DNA from: Pseudomonas sp. TH31
Lineage (GTDB): Bacteria; Pseudomonadota; Gammaproteobacteria; Pseudomonadales; Pseudomonadaceae
DNA: 50,653 bases
Direction of reading: 5' to 3'
NCBI RefSeq assembly: GCF_016650815.1
Contig: NZ_JAEKEZ010000008.1
Span: 1-50,653 of the forward strand
Shown here in pieces: positions 44,723 to 50,653 of this stretch (position 1 is its first letter; each line of letters opens with the position of its first letter). The translations under genes were made by a program, and so were the position numbers. The notes beneath the pieces are model-generated. The model was given only the letters and a program-made list of their open reading frames with translations. It was not told the DNA's origin and ran no database searches.

Positions 44723-46715
44723 TCTATTTCACTTCGTTAGTCAAAGCGAGTTAGATGCTCGCCATAATACAATTCAGTTCATTGATAGGTGCCGAAATGA
44801 GTTGACAGTGTTTGGTGCGGACTTGGATTTTGATTCTTGGCTATGGCCGAAGGTTGCAAATTTTACGAAGCTAGGATCTGGCTCTAGGTCGTTCTCTGTT
44901 GATGATCGAATGAGAGAGCCATTTATTTCATTTGCTAAAGCATACTTTAGATATCAGCAGGGCCATAATCCGACAGGAACTCGTAATGAGTCGAAAGCGT
45001 TAAAAGTATTAGAGCAGGCTTTATTTGATGCGCATGGAGAACCTGATATCGTTAGACTTGATGCATCGATTCTCGATCAAGCTGCTGTGTTGGCTAGGGG
45101 GCATTTTAGCGCTTCAGCGTACCAGTGCGGGCGAGAACTCCAACGTTTAGCAGAGTTTGTCTCCCATAACAATCTAGTCAGTCAGCCATGCGGGAGATGG
45201 AGAAATCCGATATCGAGGCCTCAGGACTCTAATCGAACTGGAAAGAAGGCTAGGGAGGCTCGCGACCGAAAGCTCCCTGCTCAAGACGCTGTATTGGCAA
45301 TGGCGGATATTTTTTCGAGCGTTGGGGATAACCCTAGGGATATATTTACTAGCAGTGTTTTTGCATTGCTGATGAGCGGAAGTGTTCGTATTTCGGAAGT
45401 GCTCAGCTTGCCGCTGCATTGTGAGGACGATAGTTTCGATAAGCATGGCGATCCAGTCTACCGTTTAAAGTATTACTCAGGTAAAGGTTATGGAGCTAAT
45501 TTAAAACCTGTTCCGACGGTTATGGTTCCGATTGTGAAAGAGGCACTGGCTCGTCTAAGAGCGCTTACTGCGGAAGGACGAAGTTTAGGTGAGTGGCTTG
45601 ATGCCAATCCAGACCTAATGTTTATTCATCCAGACTCGGATCATCTTGAGAGGTCCAAGGCTCTCACAGAGGTTGAGGCGTGCGAAGCATTAGGTTTATA
45701 TCTCCCAATGCATGAAGCTAAACAGCGAATTTATTATCTTTATGGATTTGGGCGCGGTGATGTCATTACGTTGGAGTCGCTGTGGGCTAAACTGAAAGAC
45801 CGAGTTCCTCCAAACTTTCCCTGGGTTAATAAAAAGGCCGGTGTAAAGTATGGTAATGCCCTATTTGCTATGCAGCTAAATACGCTGCATGCGCAGCGCG
45901 GTACTTTACGTGTATTACCATGGGTTCCGGATGTGAACATTGTGAATAGCGATCTGTCTCCTAGGGAAAGCGCAGGTGAGGGCGTGCATACCAGCATCTT
46001 CGCTCGTTATGGTTTTCGCCATGCGGATGGGGCTGCGATGAAAATCACTACCCACCAGATGCGCCATATGATTGATACTATGGGGCATCGCGGGGGGCTG
46101 AGCGAGGAAGATATTGCTCGTTTCGCTGGTCGGGCAGACCCGAAGCAAAACCGTGTTTATAACCACCTCACGCCTACCGAGCTTGCTACGAAATACGAGA
46201 GCGCATTGATCGTGGCGGGATACGATCTATCTGTGCTCATTCACTGTGAGCCTGTCAGCCGAGATGCTTACGACCTCGCCCCTAAGGGACCTATTCATAA
46301 ATCGAAGCATGGATTCTGCTTGCACGATTTTGCCGCAGCTCCTTGTGGGTTATTTCGTGATTGTTTGAATTGCAATGAACATTTGTGTGAGAAACGATCT
46401 GAAAGTAAGGAGGAGTTAGAGACTGAGCTAGCCGATACCGAGAAGCAATTGCTGGCATCTGAAGTTGCAATGAAGGAAGGTCATTACGGTGCCGATCGGT
46501 GGTATGAGCACCATAAGCTATCGGCGGCTCGCTTACGCGAACTTGTTGGTATTTTCAATGACGACTCTGTTCCAGATGGATCGCTCATCCGTCTCCAGCA
46601 GATTAATTCGCCGAGTCATACAACTCGCGCACTAAATGCGCGTGGTGAGATGTTACAAAATAACCTTGGTGAAGATCGAGACGACCAAATTTTAAGGTTA
46701 ATGGAGCAGATGTAA
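44715..46715 (+). CDS. large tyrosine recombinase, third of cluster (IntB-like)
   Basis: From ATG 44715 (MSNLFHFVSQSELD; 666 residues) the protein overlaps the previous gene by 8 bases. It has a long N-terminal region, then the catalytic domain: R225 in GSVRISEVLSLP, H447-x-x-R450 plus H451 in THQMRHMIDT, and Y482 in NRVYNHLTP. The His-Arg set is separated from R225 by about 220 residues, longer than in simple phage integrases. A C-terminal cysteine cluster (GFCLHDFAAAPCGLFRDCLNCNEHLCEK) and a helical, probably coiled-coil tail follow. Size and order match IntB of strand-biased circularizing elements and TnpB of Tn554-like elements. Confidence 0.85.
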   Translation: MSNLFHFVSQSELDARHNTIQFIDRCRNELTVFGADLDFDSWLWPKVANFTKLGSGSRSFSVDDRMREPFISFAKAYFRYQQGHNPTGTRNESKALKVLEQALFDAHGEPDIVRLDASILDQAAVLARGHFSASAYQCGRELQRLAEFVSHNNLVSQPCGRWRNPISRPQDSNRTGKKAREARDRKLPAQDAVLAMADIFSSVGDNPRDIFTSSVFALLMSGSVRISEVLSLPLHCEDDSFDKHGDPVYRLKYYSGKGYGANLKPVPTVMVPIVKEALARLRALTAEGRSLGEWLDANPDLMFIHPDSDHLERSKALTEVEACEALGLYLPMHEAKQRIYYLYGFGRGDVITLESLWAKLKDRVPPNFPWVNKKAGVKYGNALFAMQLNTLHAQRGTLRVLPWVPDVNIVNSDLSPRESAGEGVHTSIFARYGFRHADGAAMKITTHQMRHMIDTMGHRGGLSEEDIARFAGRADPKQNRVYNHLTPTELATKYESALIVAGYDLSVLIHCEPVSRDAYDLAPKGPIHKSKHGFCLHDFAAAPCGLFRDCLNCNEHLCEKRSESKEELETELADTEKQLLASEVAMKEGHYGADRWYEHHKLSAARLRELVGIFNDDSVPDGSLIRLQQINSPSHTTRALNARGEMLQNNLGEDRDDQILRLMEQM

Positions 46716-47213
46716 ATGGCTAAGCATTTAACGCGCTCTGACATAATGGCAATCGTCGATACCCTCTATGCGTGGCAGGGGCTTTTAACATGGGACGAAT
46801 TATGTGGTGCTGTCACGAATCTCGTAGGAAAGCGTCCAACGCGCCAGTCTTTATCTGCTAATCCTGAGATAAAGCGAGCATTCGATCAAGCTAAGGCACA
46901 ATCAAGATCTGAGGTTGTTCATGTTCCTACCCCGTCTAGTCTGAAAATTGCTGGAGAGCGAATTGCCAGACTCGAGTCTGAAAATGAAGCACTTAAATTG
47001 CAGAACTCGCGGCTGATCGAACGCTTCCTTAGGTGGCAATATAACGCATCAATTAAGGGGCTTCACCAGTCCCAATTAGATCAGCCACTTCCCGTAATTG
47101 ACCGGGAGCGATCTGACGCGCCAGTTCGGTCTAAGCTCAAAGCGGTAAAAAAAACCTTTAGGCTAGTGTGTCAACGGCATTTGGCGCTGGATGGGGGGCT
47201 TCGTTTTTTATAG
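46716..47213 (+). CDS. small accessory protein of the recombinase cluster (Srap/TnpC-like)
   Basis: This 165-residue basic protein starts at the base after the intB stop. The N-terminal half looks helical with a possible helix-turn-helix (LTRSDIMAIVDTLYAWQG...LTWDELCGAV). It is followed by a predicted coiled coil (IAGERIARLESENEALKLQNSRLIERF, about 77-103). The position fits the Srap protein of strand-biased circularizing elements or TnpC of Tn554, which assist recombination. The C terminus after an A8 run (47148-47155) reads KKTFRLVCQRHLALDGGLRFL and may be altered by an indel. I did not identify it by homology search. Confidence 0.65.
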   Translation: MAKHLTRSDIMAIVDTLYAWQGLLTWDELCGAVTNLVGKRPTRQSLSANPEIKRAFDQAKAQSRSEVVHVPTPSSLKIAGERIARLESENEALKLQNSRLIERFLRWQYNASIKGLHQSQLDQPLPVIDRERSDAPVRSKLKAVKKTFRLVCQRHLALDGGLRFL

Positions 47214-47283
47214 GAAAATTCAGCGTGTTGCATAACTGTATGCGTCCGGCCAACACACCTTCCTGACCCCGACGCCAAAGGCG

Positions 47284-47314
47284 ATGGTGTCCACCTGATT
47301 TAAGTGGACACCAT
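47284..47314 (+). promoter_or_regulatory. palindromic hairpin in the IS66 leader
   Basis: ATGGTGTCCAC (47284-47294) pairs perfectly with GTGGACACCAT (47304-47314), 11 bp with a 9-base loop. It lies 25 bases before tnpA and could limit read-through into the transposase genes or act as an operator. The role is inferred. Confidence 0.55.
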
Positions 47315-47339
47315 TTCTAGCCTTTTAAGCGGGTCTTTC

Positions 47340-47671
47340 ATGCAGCCACAACGCCGTTCCTACTCCAAATCCTTCAAGGCCCAGGTCATTCAAGAGTGCT
47401 CCCAGCCCGGGCCTCGATTGCCAGCGTTGCGCTGAGCCACAGCCTCAACGCGAACCTCGTCCATAAATGGATTCGAGTGCAAACGCAGAAAGCCATGGCG
47501 CTGCAACCTGCTTTCATTCCGCTGCCCTTGCAGTTAGCCGGAGCAAATTCGCAAGCCGCGTCATCGACTATCTGCCTCGAAATCCCACACCCGCGCGGCA
47601 CCGTGAAAGTGAACTGGCCGACCGAAAGCGCCGCTGCCTGCGCCACCTTTCTGCGAGACCTGTTGCGATGA
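47340..47671 (+). pseudogene. tnpA: IS66 TnpA-type protein, frameshifted
   Basis: From ATG 47340 the reading frame (MQPQRRSYSKSFKAQVIQEC, helix-turn-helix typical of IS66 orf1) is lost at GGG (47409-47411). One more G restores QPGASIASVALSHSLNANLVHKWIR and the rest, to TGA at 47671, about 110 residues. This family's protein is a small accessory DNA-binding protein. The stop overlaps the tnpB ATG (ATGA), as expected for coupled IS66 genes. The indel could be real or a sequencing error. Confidence 0.75.
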
Positions 47672-48003
47672 TCCGCATCGACTCCATCTGGCTCGCCACC
47701 GAGCCGATGGACATGCGCGCCGGCACCGAAACCGCGCTGGCGCGGGTGGTTGCAGTGTTCGGTGCGGCGCAGCCGCACTGTGCTTATCTGTTTGCCAATC
47801 GCCGCGCCACGCGCATCAAGGTGCTGGTGCACGACGGGTTGGGTATCTGGCTGGTAGCGCGCCGCCTGCATCAAGGCAAGTTCTTCTGGCCGGGTTCTCG
47901 ACACGGCTCTCAGATAGAATTGGGTGCCGAACAGCTACATGCCCTGGTGCTGGGTTTGCCTTGGCAAAGAGTCGGGCCTGGCAGCGCGATTTCCATCGTA
48001 TAA
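47668..48003 (+). CDS. tnpB: IS66 family accessory protein TnpB
   Basis: The 111-residue protein has the characteristic IS66 orf2 features: MDMRAGTETALARVV near the start and HCAYLFANRRATRIKVLVHDGLGIWLVARRLHQGKFFWP in the middle. TnpB of IS66 is required for transposition though its biochemical role is unclear. It is intact and translationally coupled to tnpA. Confidence 0.92.
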   Translation: MIRIDSIWLATEPMDMRAGTETALARVVAVFGAAQPHCAYLFANRRATRIKVLVHDGLGIWLVARRLHQGKFFWPGSRHGSQIELGAEQLHALVLGLPWQRVGPGSAISIV

Positions 48004-48084
48004 CACCTGCCATGGCCACCCAGGCCGTGCAATTGTCCGATGAGCCTATCGTCGGTTTTAGCCTGCTCTGGCAAAATCGGCGGC

Positions 48085-49632
48085 ATGACTTCACTGCCCA
48101 ATCTCGACCAACTAAACCCTGAACAACTGCGTGCTCTGGCGGCGCAGTTGATGCAGCGTGTCGAGAGTCTCGATCAGAAAATCGAGACAATGGGTAAGAA
48201 GATCCACCGCGACCAAACGGTTATCGAAAAGCTGACCCACGAGATTGCGCAACTCAAGCGCTTCAAGTTTGCCAAGCGCAGCGAGCAACTGAGCCCGGAT
48301 CAAGCCAGCCTGCTCGATGACCTGATCGACACCGACATTGCGGCCATCGAGGCTGAACTTGAAGCGCTGAAACTTGCTCCCGCTTCGACCGAGGTTCGGC
48401 AAAAACCTAAACGCACCGCCTTGCCGCCGCAGTTTCCGCGCACTCTGATCCACCACGAACCCGACAACAGCCATTGCCAGTGCGGCTGCGCTCTCAAGCG
48501 TATCGGCGAGGATGTCAGCGAGAAACTCGACTACACGCCGGGCGTGTTCACCGTTGAGCGGCACATCCGTGGCAAGTGGGTCTGCGATCAGTGCGAAACC
48601 CTGATCCAGGCACCGGTTCCGGCGCAGGTCATCGACAAAGGCATCCCGACCGCGGGGCTGCTGGCCCACGTCATGATCGCGAAGTTCGCCGACCATCTAC
48701 CGCTCTATCGCCAGGAATCGATTTTTGGTCGAGCCGGTTTGGCTATCGCGCGTTCGACCCTGGCGCAATGGGTCGGCAACTGTGGCGTGCAGTTACAGCC
48801 GCTGGTCGATGCCCTGCGTAATACTGTCCTCGAACATGGCGTAATCCACGCCGATGAAACGCCGGTGCAGATGCTCACGCCGGGTGCGAAGAAAACCCAT
48901 CGAGCCTATGTCTGGGCCTACGCCACCAGCCAGTTCTCGGAATTGGCGGCGGTGGTTTACGACTTCAGCCCTAGCCGCGCCGGAGAACACGCCCGCAACT
49001 TCCTGCAAGACTGGAAGGGCAAGCTGGTCTGCGATGATTTTGGCGGCTACAAGGCCAGCTTTGAACTCGGCGTGACCGAGATCGGCTGCATGGCTCATGC
49101 GCGGCGCAAGTTCTTCGAGCTGCACGCCACCAACAAGAGCCAGCTTGCCGAGCAGGCCTTGAGGTACATCCAGCGGCTGTACGAAATAGAGCATGAAGTC
49201 CGCGACCTGGAACCGGATTTACGCCGCCGAATACGGCAAGAAAAAGCCGTACCGGTGATGGACGCTTTGCATGCCTGGATGATCGCCCAGCGCCAGCTCG
49301 TGCACGACGGCTCGGCTATTAGCAAGGCTCTGGATTACAGCCTCAAACGTTGGACGGCGCTGTCGCGCTATCTCGATGACGGTGCCGTACCCATTGACAA
49401 TAATTGGGCCGAGAACCAGATTCGGCCATGGGCGTTAGGTCGCAAAAATTGGCTGTTCGCTGGGTCACTGCGCAGTGGCAAACGTGCAGCCGCGATCATG
49501 AGCTTGATCCAATCGGCACGGCTCAACGGACATGATCCGTATGCTTATTTGAAGGACGTCCTCACGCGCCTGCCGACGCAGCGGGCGAGTGCGATTGCCG
49601 AACTGCTGCCGCATAGATGGCAACCGGTTTAG
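48085..49632 (+). CDS. tnpC: IS66 family DDE transposase TnpC
   Basis: I used ATG 48085 (MTSLPNLDQLNPEQLRALAA; 515 residues); an earlier in-frame start at 48040 adds 15 residues not typical of the family. The protein begins with a coiled coil (about 10-60). A zinc-binding region (CQCGCALKRIG...WVCDQCETL, about 132-172) follows. The DDE catalytic residues are D257 (HADETP), D318 (VCDDFGGY) and E443 (DNNWAENQIRP). The reading frame is intact, so this may be an active transposase. Confidence 0.95.
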   Translation: MTSLPNLDQLNPEQLRALAAQLMQRVESLDQKIETMGKKIHRDQTVIEKLTHEIAQLKRFKFAKRSEQLSPDQASLLDDLIDTDIAAIEAELEALKLAPASTEVRQKPKRTALPPQFPRTLIHHEPDNSHCQCGCALKRIGEDVSEKLDYTPGVFTVERHIRGKWVCDQCETLIQAPVPAQVIDKGIPTAGLLAHVMIAKFADHLPLYRQESIFGRAGLAIARSTLAQWVGNCGVQLQPLVDALRNTVLEHGVIHADETPVQMLTPGAKKTHRAYVWAYATSQFSELAAVVYDFSPSRAGEHARNFLQDWKGKLVCDDFGGYKASFELGVTEIGCMAHARRKFFELHATNKSQLAEQALRYIQRLYEIEHEVRDLEPDLRRRIRQEKAVPVMDALHAWMIAQRQLVHDGSAISKALDYSLKRWTALSRYLDDGAVPIDNNWAENQIRPWALGRKNWLFAGSLRSGKRAAAIMSLIQSARLNGHDPYAYLKDVLTRLPTQRASAIAELLPHRWQPV

Positions 49633-50236
49633 TTGCGCAAGACGGTATGCCCGGCCGCACTTTCATCCGAAACCTCCTGCACTTTATTCAGCGCATCGAG
49701 CATCTGTTCTGCACCCGCCTGGCCAATCAATGGAATCAATATGCGGATAGCTGCCCCGTTTCGATTTCCATCAGCCAGGCCAACGAGTCTGTGCCACCAC
49801 CTTTGCTTCTGAGCGCAAGGTAGAGATTTCCCGGCGCTCCTGGTGACCTTGACGGGGTAGCGAAGCCCTTCGCTAACAACGGGGAAGAGGTCGATAGCCT
49901 TTTGCAAACTTGAGGCGGCATCCTCCGCCCGTTGTCGAAGGTTCGCCGTATGTAGTGGTCAATCAGGTGCAGCAACGTGTCGCCTCTCGTGATGATCGAC
50001 ACACGAAACTGTTCCGCAAAATTCTCGGACAACTCAGCTATTTTCGGAGGGAACCGAGCAGGCTTCCCTCCGTCAACATCCTTCTTGGCAGTTTGGGTGC
50101 TTTGGGTGCGCGCTCTGCCCCGACCGGCACCATCACCGATCCATATAAACCCAGGAACGCCCCGCACCACACTCACCCAACCCTTATAAGCACCCACTGA
50201 GCACTCAGCGAGCCCTAATCCGCACCTAAAAAACAC
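49629..50236 (-). pseudogene. unrecognised minus-strand ORF, probably one base missing
   Basis: Two reading frames on the minus strand join if one T (A on the plus strand at 49906-49908) is added. The product then reads from about 50236 to TAA at 49629, with central residues AEQFRVSIITRGDTLLHLI, RTFDNGRRMPPQV, LQKAIDLFPVVSEGLRYP and VKVTRSAGKSLPC. I do not recognise the family. The true start is uncertain: the first about 40 residues look poor and the coding part may begin near 50140. The 3' end runs into the IS66 end repeat, so the gene may be truncated by the insertion. Confidence 0.35.
49637..49656 (+). repeat. IS66 right-end-like repeat, inner copy
   Basis: GCAAGACGGTATGCCCGGCC lies 4 bases after the tnpC stop and matches the sequence at 50634-50653 at 18 of 20 positions. 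It is where the right inverted repeat of an IS66 element is expected, but the following CGCACTTTC departs from a CGCTTAC terminus. Confidence 0.6.
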
Positions 50237-50242
50237 CGTCTA
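50230..50242. repeat. 13-bp direct repeat, left copy
   Basis: AAAACACCGTCTA occurs here and again at 50565-50577, 335 bp apart in the same orientation. The enclosed DNA has no recognised gene; a weak 64-residue plus-strand reading frame (50372-50566) shows no known family. The pair could border a small insertion. The function is unknown. Confidence 0.45.
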
Positions 50243-50564
50243 TTTCTCGACGACTTTCAACTGAAAGCACCGTAGACGCACCTACGCCACACCATCTCAA
50301 CCCGGACGCCACCCCTAACGCCCCGACACAACCCAGATCAGCACTCATATCGCACCGAGGGCGATATTGTCGTGGCGCACATGGACCCAATTCAGGTTCA
50401 TTCACGCCTGCACTGGTCAAACCAGCATGGGGCTCCGGTTGCCTGGTCACGCAAGGGGGGCCAAGCCAAAGCTAAAACATGGCCAATTGAATTCCGGCAA
50501 ACCGATGGAGGGTGGCTGAAAACACTCTCGAATCAGTGCCAAATTTGGGGGACAGAAATCAGTT

Positions 50565-50577
50565 AAAACACCGTCTA
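50565..50577. repeat. 13-bp direct repeat, right copy
   Basis: This is the second copy of AAAACACCGTCTA. It is followed by an AT-rich stretch (AATGTAATTATACG) and then by the outer IS66-end-like sequence. It could be the edge of a small insertion or a chance repeat. Confidence 0.45.
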
Positions 50578-50633
50578 ATGTAATTATACGAACTGACCCA
50601 TGTGTTACCTCTGTTTTCCTGCTCTCCCAGGGT

Positions 50634-50653
50634 GCAAGACGGGATGCCCGGAC
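50634..50653 (+). repeat. IS66 right-end-like repeat, outer copy (cut by window end)
   Basis: GCAAGACGGGATGCCCGGAC matches the inner copy at 49637 at 18 of 20 positions. Its reverse complement, GTCCGGGCATCCCGTC, resembles the proposed left end (GTCCGGCCA). If the missing bases read GCTTAC it would be a canonical IS66 right terminus. The sequence stops here, so this cannot be confirmed. Confidence 0.5.

Larger units (their letters stand above)
47238..49658 (+). mobile_element. IS66-family insertion sequence (tnpA, tnpB, tnpC)
   Basis: Three consecutive genes match the IS66 layout: TnpA-like (broken), a 111-residue TnpB and a 515-residue DDE transposase TnpC. The left end is proposed at GTATGCGTCCGGCC (47238), close to the family's GTAA-GCG type terminus. 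A right-end-like sequence (GCAAGACGGTATGCCCGGCC, 49637-49656) directly follows the tnpC stop. A better-preserved copy at 50634-50653 could be the true right end, which would extend the element past the window. No 8-bp target duplication was found with the inner end. The left edge lies 24 bases after the recombinase cluster. Confidence 0.75.

Noticed and set aside
47227..47251. Similarity in direct orientation between the IS66 left border and the sequence after tnpC (GTTGC...TATGC...CCGGCC)
   Set aside because: The match needs gaps and rests on short GC-rich words; an inverted-repeat reading starting at 47238 fits IS66 ends better. It was kept only as an alternative.
50372..50566. 64-residue plus-strand open frame near the right end
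   Set aside because: It is short, has no recognised domain and no clear ribosome-binding site, and lies in repeat-bordered DNA; the evidence is too weak for a gene call.

Overview
This window is the large ribosomal-protein/RNA-polymerase region of a fluorescent Pseudomonas chromosome, most likely of the P. fluorescens group. The evidence is the order birA-coaX-SPOR gene, tRNA-Tyr/Gly/Thr-tufB, tRNA-Trp-secE-nusG-rplKAJL-rpoBC-rpsLG-fusA-tufA, S10, spc and alpha operons, then katA-bfr-uvrA-MFS-ssb. That order matches what I know of other Pseudomonas. Protein lengths (RpoB 1357, RpoC 1399, S12 123 residues) and a REP-like repeat built on GATCGCAGCC/GGCAGCTC fit too. Species cannot be fixed from the sequence alone.

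Positions 1-34350 are conserved core. BirA and CoaX (cofactor enzymes) and a SPOR-domain protein lead into a tRNA-tuf transcription unit. SecE/NusG, the 50S stalk genes, RNA polymerase, S12/S7, the elongation factors and then almost all remaining r-proteins follow, with SecY and RpoA embedded. Readable control elements include sigma-70 type promoters (before tRNA-Tyr, rpsL, rpsJ, rpsH and rpsM), an L10 leader, an attenuator between rplL and rpoB, and hairpins between rpoB/rpoC and rpoC/rpsL. Three internal promoters sit directly behind a hairpin or terminator, so the long cluster is probably several overlapping transcription units.

Positions 34350-41850 hold a stress and DNA-maintenance block: catalase, a bacterioferritin-like ferritin that lacks the heme-binding Met, UvrA on the minus strand with a near-consensus LexA box, an MFS transporter with a C-terminal YajR-type (YAM) domain, and SSB.

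From about 41850 to the end the DNA is accessory. Four tightly overlapping plus-strand genes (two tyrosine recombinases with full catalytic sets flanking a degenerate tyrosine-recombinase-fold protein, then a small helical protein) match the intA-tfp-intB-srap layout described for strand-biased circularizing integrative elements, and more broadly Tn554/recombinase-trio elements. An IS66-family element (tnpA, tnpB, tnpC) sits 24 bp after the fourth gene. The last kilobase has no well-supported intact gene, but contains a probable broken minus-strand ORF, a second copy of the IS66 right-end sequence and a 13-bp direct repeat.

Four reading frames (rpsL, tfp, IS66 tnpA and the minus-strand ORF) each break where one base seems to be missing from a short homopolymer. 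Since rpsL is essential, at least part of this is probably sequencing or assembly error, so broken genes in the accessory region should be read with that in mind.
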